The notes under the pieces were generated by a model. The model made no database searches. It was not told the DNA's origin and saw only the letters and a list, made by a program, of their open reading frames with translations. A stretch of 57,145 nt of DNA, taken from assembly GCA_021808485.1 (NCBI GenBank), contig JAKBBN010000008.1:1-57145 (forward strand). Direction: 5' to 3'. A program made the translations under genes and the position numbers. The stretch comes from Planctomycetota bacterium. GTDB lineage: Bacteria > Planctomycetota > Phycisphaerae > WQYP01. Shown one piece after another: positions 36,362-45,276 of this stretch (position 1 is its first letter; every line of letters starts with the position of its first letter).

Positions 36362-38110
36362 ATGTATTGGTCGAAAACACTTATCCCCACCAGCCGCGAA
36401 GTGCCGGCCGATGCGGACATAATTTCCCATCAACTGCTGATTCGCGCCGGCCTTGTCCGCCGGATCAGCGCCGGCGTGTATGACTGGCTTCCGCTGGGCT
36501 GGAAATCCATGCAGAAAATCATGGACATTATCCGTCAGGAAATGAACGCAATTGATGCCCAGGAGGTTCATCTACCCGCCCTGCTGCCCGCCGAATTGTG
36601 GAAGCAGACCGGCCGCTATACAGACTACGGTCCCCTTCTTTTTAAACTTAAGGATCGCAAAGGATCGGAAATGATCCTCGGCCCCACGCACGAGGAATGT
36701 GTGACGGAACTGATGAAGGCCTGTGTCAGCAGCCATAAGCAACTCCCGCTCACGCTTTATCAGATACAGGGAAAATTTCGTGATGAAGCCCGGCCGCGAA
36801 ACGGCCTGTTGCGCGTCCGCGAGTTTTTTATGAAGGATGCCTATAGCTTCCATTCCTCACTGGAAAGCCTGCACGAAACCTATCAGGCCATGTACCAGGC
36901 CTATGTCCGCATTTTTAAGCGCTGCGGCATTAACGCCGTCCCGGTTGAGGCCGATAGCGGCCCCATCGGCGGAGATGCCAGCCATGAATTCATCTGCCCG
37001 TGCGATGCCGGTGAAGACATTATTGTGCGGGCCGTGGATGGTTCATATGCCGCCAACCTGGAGCGGGCCGGCAATGCCAGGCAGCTTTCCGCGGCGGATG
37101 CGCCTGTCGGGAATACCGGCGCATCCAGTCGCGTTTCCACACCCGGAGCCTCCAGCATTGCCGATGTCTGCAATTTTCTAAAGGTTCCGCAGTCGGTCCT
37201 TATCAAAACCTTGGTCTACAGCCGACAGTCCGACGATGGCCCCCGCTGGCTTGTGGCCTGCGTGCGCGGCGATCATGACATCAATGAAGCCAAACTTAAG
37301 AAGATCGCAGGCAATGTGGAACTCGCCGACGAGCCGGCGGCCCGCGCCGCCGGCTTTACGATCGGTTTTACCGGTCCGCACATCGTCAACGTTCTGCCCG
37401 CACAACTGGTGATCGACCCGGACGCGTTGCTGCTTACCGATGCGGTTACCGGTGACAACGAAGTGGACGTTCATCTTACCGGCTTTAACTGGCGGGAGCA
37501 TATTCAGGAAGACAAACTCCATACCGCGCGGATTGCCGATATCCGCAATATCACCGAATCGGACAAAGCTCCCAATGGCGCCGCACTGGTCTTCAGCAAA
37601 GGCATTGAACTCGGGCATGTATTCAAACTCGGCACCAAGTATTCCGATGCACTCGCCGCCACGTTTCTTGATGACCGGCAGAAATCCTCCTCCATGATCA
37701 TGGGCTGCTACGGCATTGGTCCCGGCCGCATTATGGTCGCTGCCCTGGAAACACTTTCCGATGCCGACGGCATCCGCTGGCCCATGAGCATCGCCCCGTG
37801 CCACGTCCTGATTACGCCGATAAAATACGATGGACAGGCACGGCAAGTGGCGGACAACCTGCACACTGAACTGTCCCAATTAGGCATGGATGTGCTGGTG
37901 GATGACCGTGATCAGCGGCCGGGAGTAAAATTCAAGGATGCGGATCTGATCGGCATTCCTGTTCGCCTTGTACTCGGTGACAAGGGCCTCGCCGCCGGAC
38001 AGGTTGAGGTAAAATTGCGCCACATGAAACAGGCGGAAATGCTGCCGCTGGAGGGAATCGCCCGGCATATCGCCGATATGGTAAATAAATCCCGGAGCCT
38101 GCCCGACTGA
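36362..38110 (+). CDS. proS: prolyl-tRNA synthetase
   Basis: 582 residues from MYWSKTLIPT. Bacterial-type ProRS: class II catalytic core with motif 2 (FRDEARPRNGLLRVREFFMKDAYSFH, shown in part), an editing insertion domain (about 220-390), motif 3 (GCYGIGPGRIM) and an anticodon-binding domain at the C-terminus. ATG 36362 has ggag nearby and an exact family start; the frame opens further upstream but lacks homology there. It attaches proline to tRNA-Pro in the cytoplasm. leuB is convergent 130 bp downstream. Confidence 0.96.
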   Translation: MYWSKTLIPTSREVPADADIISHQLLIRAGLVRRISAGVYDWLPLGWKSMQKIMDIIRQEMNAIDAQEVHLPALLPAELWKQTGRYTDYGPLLFKLKDRKGSEMILGPTHEECVTELMKACVSSHKQLPLTLYQIQGKFRDEARPRNGLLRVREFFMKDAYSFHSSLESLHETYQAMYQAYVRIFKRCGINAVPVEADSGPIGGDASHEFICPCDAGEDIIVRAVDGSYAANLERAGNARQLSAADAPVGNTGASSRVSTPGASSIADVCNFLKVPQSVLIKTLVYSRQSDDGPRWLVACVRGDHDINEAKLKKIAGNVELADEPAARAAGFTIGFTGPHIVNVLPAQLVIDPDALLLTDAVTGDNEVDVHLTGFNWREHIQEDKLHTARIADIRNITESDKAPNGAALVFSKGIELGHVFKLGTKYSDALAATFLDDRQKSSSMIMGCYGIGPGRIMVAALETLSDADGIRWPMSIAPCHVLITPIKYDGQARQVADNLHTELSQLGMDVLVDDRDQRPGVKFKDADLIGIPVRLVLGDKGLAAGQVEVKLRHMKQAEMLPLEGIARHIADMVNKSRSLPD

Positions 38111-38240
38111 CGGCCGAATTGCCCCGTCCATGGACCGCGCGGCGGTGCTTGTGCGGAAGGCTTTTTTTCTGATTAACCGCCAATCTTGCCCGCCGCCGGC
38201 TTATTCCGCACGCGGCCGGCGCGGGTAGCCAAACGGCAGG

Positions 38241-39323
38241 TTAAAGCCGACTGATCACCGCATCCGCAACGGCGCTGCAGCTTGCCGACCCGCCAAGGTC
38301 TCCGGTCAGAACCTTGCCTTCATTCAGCACGCCGAATGTGGCGTTGGTGATTGCCTCAGCTTCATGCAGTAGGCCGAATGTATAGGTCAGCATCATCGCC
38401 ACGGTCAAAATGGTACCGACAGGATTGGCCTTATTCTGCCCCGCGATATCCGGCGCACTGCCGTGAATTGGTTCGTAAAACGGCACCGGCCCGCCGCTGC
38501 GGGCGTCTTTTTCACCCAGGCAGGCGGACGGCACCAATCCAATTGACCCGGCCAGCATGGAGGCCTCGTCGGATAAAATATCGCCGAACGTATTTTCCGT
38601 CACAATCACATCAAAATCAGATGGGCGACGCAACAGCTGCATGGAGGCATTGTCCACATACATATGATCCAGCTTAATATCCGGATACTCTTTGCCCATC
38701 GCCACCGCCGTTTCGCGCCACAGCTGGCTCGTGGCCAGAATATTCGCCTTGTCCACACTGGTCAGCTTTTTACGGCGTTTGCGCGCGGTTTCAAATCCCA
38801 CGCGGATAATCCGCCGCACTTCCGCCTCGCTGTAAGCCATGGTATCCACCGCCGCACGGTTCGGCGCTGCGCCTTGAATTCCCTGCGGCTGGCCGTAATA
38901 AAGCCCACCGGTCAATTCCCGTATGATCATGATATCTATGCCCGCACTGATGAGTTCCGGCTTAAGCGGACAGCGCGACGCCAGCCCTCTGGGAAGCACC
39001 ACGTGCCGCAAGTTTGCAAATAATCCCTTGCGCAGTTCCAGCAGCGCCACACGCTCCGGACGCTGCGCCTGCGGCAGCGTAACATCCCGGTCCGGCAGGC
39101 CCACGGCTCCGAACAATATGGCATCATTGGCCCGGCATATTTCTCGCGTCGCCTGCGGCAGCGCGCTGCCGTGCTTGTCAATCGCCGCCCACCCCACATC
39201 CGCATACTGTGCATGGACTTTGTGACCGGACTTTTTTACCGCCGCGTCCAGCACTTTCATGCCGGCGGCCACCACTTCAACACCAATTCCATCTCCGGGA
39301 AGAACGGCTATTTTCAAATCCAT
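38241..39323 (-). CDS. leuB: 3-isopropylmalate dehydrogenase
   Basis: 360 residues from MDLKIAVLPGDGIG; a TTG 21 bases upstream gives a non-family extension. LeuB oxidises and decarboxylates 3-isopropylmalate in leucine synthesis. Evidence: AVLPGDGIGVEVV at the start, ELTGGLYYGQP, the metal/NAD region VTENTFGDILSDEASMLAGS and the adenosine loop EPIHGSAPDIAGQNKANPVG. A ggag lies 12 bp before the ATG. No other leu genes are adjacent in this window. Confidence 0.94.
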   Translation of the reverse strand: MDLKIAVLPGDGIGVEVVAAGMKVLDAAVKKSGHKVHAQYADVGWAAIDKHGSALPQATREICRANDAILFGAVGLPDRDVTLPQAQRPERVALLELRKGLFANLRHVVLPRGLASRCPLKPELISAGIDIMIIRELTGGLYYGQPQGIQGAAPNRAAVDTMAYSEAEVRRIIRVGFETARKRRKKLTSVDKANILATSQLWRETAVAMGKEYPDIKLDHMYVDNASMQLLRRPSDFDVIVTENTFGDILSDEASMLAGSIGLVPSACLGEKDARSGGPVPFYEPIHGSAPDIAGQNKANPVGTILTVAMMLTYTFGLLHEAEAITNATFGVLNEGKVLTGDLGGSASCSAVADAVISRL

Positions 39324-39515
39324 GTTAATTATTACTCCAGCCAATTCCTAAAAAGCCTGTCGGTTATTTTCCTCTGCCGGGAGCTTCACCCGGCATTTAA
39401 GCCATTCCGGCTTACCAGCGTAACTTACACGCCGACTATGCCGCTGGCAAATCGCCGCGGCTGATTTCCCGCCTCGCCGCCTGCCGGAACGGAATGACCA
39501 CGTAGCCGCAGTGCT

Positions 39516-39656
39516 TCAGCCGACCGGCTGTGCTTCCGGTCCGAACTTCTCCTGCCATTGGCGGACATCGGAGGGATCAACCCCAATCCCCGGACTCCGA
39601 GCGGCCGCAGCCGCGCTGTAGCCCTGTTCATTGATGAACTTGACTGCGGAAAACAT
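39516..39656 (-). pseudogene. remnant of an IS3-type OrfA transposase
   Basis: 46 residues (MFSAVKFINEQGYSAAAAAR..., ending at TGA 39516-39518) match the helix-turn-helix start of IS3-family OrfA: the VKFINEQGYSAAAAARS block and DPSDVRQWQEKFGPEAQP. A few extra residues (PGIG) interrupt the turn, and the sequence stops soon after. The catalytic OrfB is absent. The fragment begins two bases after the stop of the SDR gene, so it marks an old insertion next to that gene. Confidence 0.55.
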
Positions 39657-39657
39657 G

Positions 39658-40554
39658 CTATCGCGGTGAATAGTCCATGTGTCGCAGATCTTCAAGCAGT
39701 CCCGGGCCATCGGGCCGCCAGCCCAGCAGCCGCTGGGTTAAAGCGCCGGAGGCGATAAGGTCGCGGCCGACGAATTCTGCGAGCCAGCCAAAATGGGTGC
39801 GGGCATCGGCCGGCGCCAGGGAAACGACGGGGACATTCAGTCCCCGGCCGATGACTTCGGCAATATCGCGGAGGGGCACTCCCTCTTCGGCCACGGCATG
39901 ATATATCGCCTTGGTTTCCAGCTTTTCAAAGGCGAGTCTGTAAAGGCGTGCCGCATCACGCAGGTGCACCGCCGGAAAGCGGTTTAGACCGTCGCCCACA
40001 TATGCGGAGACCCCTTTTTGACGGGCCAGCGCAATGGCATAGCTGACCAATCCCTGTTTGACCGTATCGTGAACCTGCGGCAGGCGAACCACGCCCACGC
40101 GAACGCCTTTGGCTGCGACTGAGGCCGCCGCGAGTTCCGACAACACACGGGGAATCGCACTGCCCTGCTCCGGCAGGTCATTTTCCGTCACCGGACAACC
40201 CGGGATACCGCCGGTTATCCCCGTTCCGGAGGTAATAAGAAGCGGCCTCGCGGAATCAGCCAAGGCTTCGCCCATGGCTTCAATAGCGCGGTAATCCTGC
40301 TGACAGACTTCCTGAAACCTTGAGAAATCATGGGTAAATGCCAAGTGGATAACACCATCCGATCGTGCCGCGCCCTGCCGCAGGCTCTCCAGATCGGCGA
40401 GGTCGCCGCGATGGACCTGTGCCCCCAGTGCCAGCAGCGATTCGGCGACGGTCTTTGACCGTGCCAGTCCCAATACCTGATGGCCTGCGTTCAAAAGTTC
40501 CGGCACAAGGGCCGAACCAATAAAGCCGGTGGCGCCGGTGACGAAAATACGCAT
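39658..40554 (-). CDS. SDR family NAD(P)-dependent oxidoreductase
   Basis: 298 residues. The N-terminal GxxGxxG motif (VTGATGFIGSALV) and a basic region after strand 2 (LARSKT) suggest NADP preference. It resembles extended SDR/epimerase-type proteins of the COG0451 group that act on small carbonyl compounds; the substrate is not predictable. It reads divergently from a TetR-family regulator; two palindromes lie between them at 40605-40653, so it is probably repressed by that protein. It is cytoplasmic. The 3' end abuts a transposase remnant but the C-terminus (LGWRPDGPGLLEDL) looks complete. Confidence 0.87.
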   Translation of the reverse strand: MRIFVTGATGFIGSALVPELLNAGHQVLGLARSKTVAESLLALGAQVHRGDLADLESLRQGAARSDGVIHLAFTHDFSRFQEVCQQDYRAIEAMGEALADSARPLLITSGTGITGGIPGCPVTENDLPEQGSAIPRVLSELAAASVAAKGVRVGVVRLPQVHDTVKQGLVSYAIALARQKGVSAYVGDGLNRFPAVHLRDAARLYRLAFEKLETKAIYHAVAEEGVPLRDIAEVIGRGLNVPVVSLAPADARTHFGWLAEFVGRDLIASGALTQRLLGWRPDGPGLLEDLRHMDYSPR

Positions 40555-40604
40555 CTGATTTTTCCTTATTTCAGGATTGACGAACCGTTACCGGACCGCT
40601 ATAA

Positions 40605-40653
40605 GCGGAGACAACCTCCGCATGCAACGTATAGTAGCGGAGGCATCCTCCGT
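40605..40653. promoter_or_regulatory. twin palindromic operators for the TetR regulator
   Basis: Site 1 (40605-40621) is gcggag-N5-ctccgc, perfect. Site 2 (40637-40653) is gcggag-N5-ctccgt, one mismatch. The centres are 32 bp apart, about three helical turns, so two dimers would bind the same face. Both lie between the divergent SDR gene and the TetR gene. Confidence 0.65.
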
Positions 40654-40680
40654 TTTCAAGGAATGCGGAACTTTTTCTCC

Positions 40681-41331
40681 ATGACAGCAAAAAAACAGGC
40701 AGTAACCGAAAGACAACCCCGCGCTGATGCCCGACGCAACCGCGACAGCATACTGCATGCGGCGAAACGCGAGTTTACAGGCTCCGGCGCAAATGCGAGC
40801 ATGGAAAACATCGCCAAGGCGGCCGGTGTGGGGCCGGGAACCCTGTACCGGCATTTCGCCACACGAGAAGACCTGCTTACGGCGGTATATCAATCGGAAA
40901 TGGAAAAGTTGGCCGGCGCGGAGCGAAGCTTGGCCGACACTTTGCCCCCGACGGAAGCATTGCGCACCTGGCTGCTGCTGTTTATTGATGCCGTGGAAAC
41001 AAAACAGGTCATCGCACCCGCGCTCAACAAGTTGATCGGCGATCCAAAGAAAGTGTTCGAGGCCTCCTATGGCCGGATACACCAGGCGATTCGCGCCCTC
41101 GTGGATCGGGCCGTTCGCACCGGCGACATACGGGCGGACCTTGATCCCATCGATCTTCTTCGGGCAATCATCGGCGTTGCCAATGTCGCCGGCAGCCCCG
41201 ACTGGAGGCAAAGTGCCCGCCGGCTGGTGGATATACTCATCGCCGGCTCACGCCCCGTAAACCCCGGCAAGATAACCCGCGCCGGCCTGGCCAAGGCCCG
41301 GGCGCCGCGATCGCCGCGCGGATCGCCCTGA
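40681..41331 (+). CDS. TetR/AcrR-family transcriptional regulator
   Basis: 216 residues from MTAKKQAVTERQPRADARRN. The N-terminal TetR helix-turn-helix is clear: ILHAAKREFTGSGANASMENIAKAAGVGPGTLYRHFATREDLL. The C-terminal ligand domain is of the common helical type. A further start at 40663 is possible. It probably represses itself and the divergent SDR gene by binding the two palindromes upstream. The ligand is unknown but could be a substrate of the SDR enzyme. Confidence 0.87.
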   Translation: MTAKKQAVTERQPRADARRNRDSILHAAKREFTGSGANASMENIAKAAGVGPGTLYRHFATREDLLTAVYQSEMEKLAGAERSLADTLPPTEALRTWLLLFIDAVETKQVIAPALNKLIGDPKKVFEASYGRIHQAIRALVDRAVRTGDIRADLDPIDLLRAIIGVANVAGSPDWRQSARRLVDILIAGSRPVNPGKITRAGLAKARAPRSPRGSP

Positions 41332-41588
41332 TTCCCACATGATATTATGCACATTAACGTCAGCGTGACTGCACAAACCATACGCACGGCCACACGGCGA
41401 TACCGGAATCCTCGCCGGCGTCATTCTCATGCTCGCCGGCTTATACCGGGACTCCCCCACGATAACGCCCCGGGAAGCACGCATCCGCACTTGTCATAAA
41501 ACAGGCCTGCCGGTAGAGTTCGTTTCCCGGCACAACAGGCGTAATCTTAATTTGGCGTGTCACTTATTAAAAAATGGAATCCTCACCA

Positions 41589-44198
41589 ATGAAACAGTTT
41601 CACTCGGACTTTCAGTCGATGAGCCACTTCTTGCGAATGGCCCGACGAATACTGACGCTGGGTTTGACGGCAACCCTGCTGGCCTCCGCGGCGTCCTGCA
41701 CCTCAACCTGCGGTCCTGTTGCCAGGCAGCGGTTGACCTCAACGGATGAAACGGCCTTTACCCCCTTGAGTTCGCGACAAATTGATGCACGGGCGGACGC
41801 TCTGATCGCCCGTATGACACTGGCCGAAAAAGTTAAATTGCTCGCATTTGAGGGCCAGCTGGATACACCGGGAATTAAGCGCCTCGGAATACCCGAATTG
41901 GTTATGAGTGACGCCTCCGTGGGAGTTCGCCGGTTCTACCCCTCGGTTGCGTATCCGGCGTCCATTTGCCTCGCCGCCACATGGAATCCCGCTTTAGCCC
42001 ACCAGACCGGCATTGAACTCGGACGGGATTGCCGATCCCGCGGGGTGTCCGTGCTGTTCGGACCGGGCGTGAATGTCATGCGAGAAAGCCAGGGCGGCAG
42101 AAATTTTGAATTCATGGGCGAGGATCCATTCCTCACGAGTCGAATTGCGGACCAGTGGATTGACGGCCTGCAATCGCAGCGCGTGGCGGCCTGCGTGAAG
42201 CATTTTGTCGGAAACGAACAGGAAACCAACCGTTTTACGATCAACTCCGTCGTCGGCCGCAGGGCCTTGGAGGAAATCTACCTGCCGCCTTTTCGTAACG
42301 CCATCGTCCGGGCGCACTGCTGGACCGTCATGGCGGCGTACAATAAGTTGAACGGGACCTATTGTTCCGAAAACCATTTTCTGCTTACGGACATATTGCG
42401 AAAACGATGGGGCTTTAAAGGTGTGGCAATGTCCGACTGGGACGCCACGCACAGCACGCTGGGATCGCTTAAGGCCGGCCTGGACCTTGAAATGCATTCG
42501 CCCAAATACTTCAATATGACCACTATTCCGCCGCTGCTTAAATCGGAGCAATTGTCGGTTCAGAACATCAACAGTCATGTCCGCCGGATGCTGCGGATGA
42601 TGATCGCGATGGGTTTTATCAGCCGCGATCAAACCCAAAGCTGCATTCCGCGCAACAATCCGGCCGGTCAGGCGGTGGCGCTGAAAACCGAAGCCCAGGG
42701 CGCCGTATTGCTGAAAAATGCGGATCATTTTCTGCCGCTTGACGCCGCAAACATCAAATCCATCGTGGTGCTCGGACCGATGGCTTCCCCCGCGGTTACC
42801 GGCGGCGGCGGCAGTTCCTATGTTCGGCCGATCGGCAAACCGGTGAGTATGCTGGCCGCCATTCGTCGGGCGGCGGGCCGCCATACCGTGGTTCACTACA
42901 TTCCATACATCGGCCGTTCGCCCGCTTATTGGCGGCAGCCCGCCTGGCAAACCAACGACGGCAAACCGGGATTGATGCTGCGATTGTACAATCAGCACAT
43001 CACCAATAATGACCTTAATATCACCGTGGAACCGTTCAGCGCCGCAACGACCGACCGGATCGGCACGCCGTTGAAACTGGCCGCGGGCGCCGCGCTTCCA
43101 AGTTACTATACCGCCGTCTGGGCCGGACGGTTTATTCCGCGGCACAGCGGAACTTACATGATGAAAATGCTGTGCAACGGCGGCGTTGATCTTTATATCA
43201 ACAAGCGGCTTACACTGGAGCAGTGGCGTCCGGCACCGCTGATTCCGTATTTAAATTCCTTCAAGTTCATCAAGGACCATGTTTACTCGTTTAAATTCAT
43301 GATGCACCCCGGCGACAATGCCGACACATTTCTGAAATTCGGGTTGCATCGCATCACGGCTCCGCTTCTGGCCGGAAAATATGACGCGGAAATCCGCTCC
43401 GCCGACGTCGTTGTCGCCTGCGTCGGCTACGGGCCGCGCATTGAACGGGAAAACCTGGATCGGACCTATCATCTGGCCGCGGATCAGGATGAATACCTGC
43501 GCGAAGTGTCACAACTGAATCACCGCACTCTGGTGGTGGTCAACGCCGGAGCGGGCATTGCCATGCACAATTGGATCCATCAGGTCAGCGGCCTGCTGTA
43601 CGCATGGTATCCGGGACAAAATGGAAACACCGCGGTGGCCGGCATTATTTTCGGCGGCATTGATCCATCCGGCCGCCTGCCGGACACTTTCAGCCGTCAT
43701 CTGCGCAACGAACCGGCCTATGGGCACTTTCCCGGCCATGATGGGGAAGTGCATTTCAAGGAAGGTATTTTTGTCGGGTATCGCTGGTATGACAAAATGC
43801 ATATTACACCACGCTATCCGTTTGGATTCGGCTTGTCATATACAACCTTTACCATAAATCATCTGGTGCTCGCAGCCCGCGGAAAAGGGCATCAGCGGGT
43901 TGTGGCGGCGGCGGTCGCCGTGACCAATACCGGCCGGCGGGCCGGAGCGGATATTGTGCAATTTTACGTTCGTCCGCCGCGGGGGCCCATTGTCCGGTGC
44001 GTGCAGAATCTCAAGGGATTCAGACGTGTGATGCTGCGGCCCGGTGAAACAAAAATCGTGAACGTTACGCTGAATTGGCATGATTTTGCCTTTTACAACA
44101 GCAAATCGGGCCGATGGCAGGTTCCCCACGGAACCTATCAGATCGCCGCGGGCGAGTCCAGCCGCCATATATGTGCCACGGCGAATGTACGGTGGTGA
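41589..44198 (+). CDS. exported glycoside hydrolase family 3 with a PA14 domain
   Basis: 869 residues from ATG 41589 (alternative 41574). A signal sequence with Cys at its end (LLASAASC) suggests a lipid anchor. GH3 N-domain with nucleophile Asp near residue 283 (VAMSDWDATH), a GH3 C-domain split by a PA14-like beta domain (about 505-590, FIPRHSGTYMMKMLCNGGVDLYIN), and an FN3-like C-terminus. GH3 enzymes with this layout are beta-glucosidases or xylosidases; PA14 insertion often helps bind the sugar. The exact sugar is not clear. It stands alone, with no other carbohydrate genes nearby. Confidence 0.9.
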   Translation: MKQFHSDFQSMSHFLRMARRILTLGLTATLLASAASCTSTCGPVARQRLTSTDETAFTPLSSRQIDARADALIARMTLAEKVKLLAFEGQLDTPGIKRLGIPELVMSDASVGVRRFYPSVAYPASICLAATWNPALAHQTGIELGRDCRSRGVSVLFGPGVNVMRESQGGRNFEFMGEDPFLTSRIADQWIDGLQSQRVAACVKHFVGNEQETNRFTINSVVGRRALEEIYLPPFRNAIVRAHCWTVMAAYNKLNGTYCSENHFLLTDILRKRWGFKGVAMSDWDATHSTLGSLKAGLDLEMHSPKYFNMTTIPPLLKSEQLSVQNINSHVRRMLRMMIAMGFISRDQTQSCIPRNNPAGQAVALKTEAQGAVLLKNADHFLPLDAANIKSIVVLGPMASPAVTGGGGSSYVRPIGKPVSMLAAIRRAAGRHTVVHYIPYIGRSPAYWRQPAWQTNDGKPGLMLRLYNQHITNNDLNITVEPFSAATTDRIGTPLKLAAGAALPSYYTAVWAGRFIPRHSGTYMMKMLCNGGVDLYINKRLTLEQWRPAPLIPYLNSFKFIKDHVYSFKFMMHPGDNADTFLKFGLHRITAPLLAGKYDAEIRSADVVVACVGYGPRIERENLDRTYHLAADQDEYLREVSQLNHRTLVVVNAGAGIAMHNWIHQVSGLLYAWYPGQNGNTAVAGIIFGGIDPSGRLPDTFSRHLRNEPAYGHFPGHDGEVHFKEGIFVGYRWYDKMHITPRYPFGFGLSYTTFTINHLVLAARGKGHQRVVAAAVAVTNTGRRAGADIVQFYVRPPRGPIVRCVQNLKGFRRVMLRPGETKIVNVTLNWHDFAFYNSKSGRWQVPHGTYQIAAGESSRHICATANVRW

Positions 44199-44239
44199 AC
44201 TTTACCGGTGGAACAAAAATTCAACCGCAACGTCGGCCG

Positions 44240-44746
44240 CTACAGTCCACGCCTGCCGCGGCGGACACCGGGCTGGGAAAGGCTGCCCGCCGCCACCCAT
44301 GCTATGGCGATGGCATCGGCGACATCCGGCGGGGACGGCGGCTGGGAAAGACCGCACAATGCCGCAACCGCGCGCTGAATCTGCGTTTTGCCGGCGCGCC
44401 CATGACCGGTAATCGCTTTTTTGACGGAAGTGCTGGGCAGGTCGGCAATGGAAAGTTTATGCTGATGTGCGGCCAGCAAAATGACGCCGCGGGCATGGCC
44501 CATCAGGATCGCCGTGCGCGGGTGTCGATAATGGGCATATAGCTGCTCCACACCCACGTGGTCCGCCTTAAGTTCGGATATAAGATCGTTAACCTGCCGG
44601 TAAAGCTCGTCAAGCCGATCCACGAGCGGTGCGCGGGCGGCCAGCCGGATGACACCCGCCTCCACGAGCCTTCGCCGCACGCCGCGGCATTCCACCAGGC
44701 CATAGCCGGTTAAATGCAATCCCGGATCAATTCCCAATATGCGCAA
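44240..44746 (-). CDS. ruvC: Holliday junction resolvase RuvC
   Basis: 168 residues. It cleaves Holliday junctions in recombination with RuvAB. Catalytic acids D7 (LGIDPGL), E67 (VGVEQLY), D141 and D144 (PPDVADAIAIAW) are all present. The start is TTG at 44746 with ggag 5 bp upstream. It follows ispF on the same strand after 15 bp. ruvA and ruvB are not in the window. Confidence 0.94.
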   Translation of the reverse strand: MRILGIDPGLHLTGYGLVECRGVRRRLVEAGVIRLAARAPLVDRLDELYRQVNDLISELKADHVGVEQLYAHYRHPRTAILMGHARGVILLAAHQHKLSIADLPSTSVKKAITGHGRAGKTQIQRAVAALCGLSQPPSPPDVADAIAIAWVAAGSLSQPGVRRGRRGL

Positions 44747-44761
44747 GTTAACTCCGAATGT

Positions 44762-45259
44762 TCAGCCCGCGGCGCGTCGCGCCAGCAGCACCACGCAATG
44801 GCAGCCGACGGCCCTGTTTTCGCCTATGGCGTCGACATGCTCGTTGGTTTTTCCCTTGATATTGACGCGGCCGACTTCGATTTCCAGAAGATCGGCCAGC
44901 CGCTGTTTCATCGCGGCCTTATGCGGGGACAATTTCGGCGTTTGGGCGATGACCACCACATCCACATTCACAATGGCCCAGGGCGTTTGCCGCAATTCCT
45001 GCATGGTCGCCGAAAGCAGGTGGGCGGAATCAATACCGGCGAATCTGGCATCCGTGTTGGGAAACATCTCCCCGACATCCGGCAAACCGGCGGCGCCGGT
45101 AATAGCGTCAATAAGCGCGTGCAGCACCACATCGGCATCGGAGTGGCCGGCCAGGCCGACGGTATGCGGTATCTTCACGTTGGCCAAAACCAAATCCCGC
45201 CCGGCCTGCGTCCGATGCAGGTCATACCCGATTCCAATTCTAAGATTGTCATTTATCAT
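44762..45259 (-). CDS. ispF: 2-C-methyl-D-erythritol 2,4-cyclodiphosphate synthase
   Basis: 165 residues from MINDNLRIGIGYDLHR, an extension from 45280 being dispensable. IspF forms MEcPP in the MEP pathway to isoprenoids. Metal residues in GYDLHR and GHSDADVVLHALIDA, plus the C-terminal NIKGKTNEHVDAIG, are diagnostic. It sits between ruvC and the NtrC-type regulator, all on the minus strand, and is probably co-transcribed with ruvC. Other MEP genes are not nearby. Confidence 0.95.
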   Translation of the reverse strand: MINDNLRIGIGYDLHRTQAGRDLVLANVKIPHTVGLAGHSDADVVLHALIDAITGAAGLPDVGEMFPNTDARFAGIDSAHLLSATMQELRQTPWAIVNVDVVVIAQTPKLSPHKAAMKQRLADLLEIEVGRVNIKGKTNEHVDAIGENRAVGCHCVVLLARRAAG

Positions 45260-45276
45260 GGTGCGCAGTTCCAGCC

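Noticed and set aside
38155..38170. T7 run between proS and leuB considered as a terminator
   Set aside because: Only weak pairing lies upstream; the stem is too poor to call.
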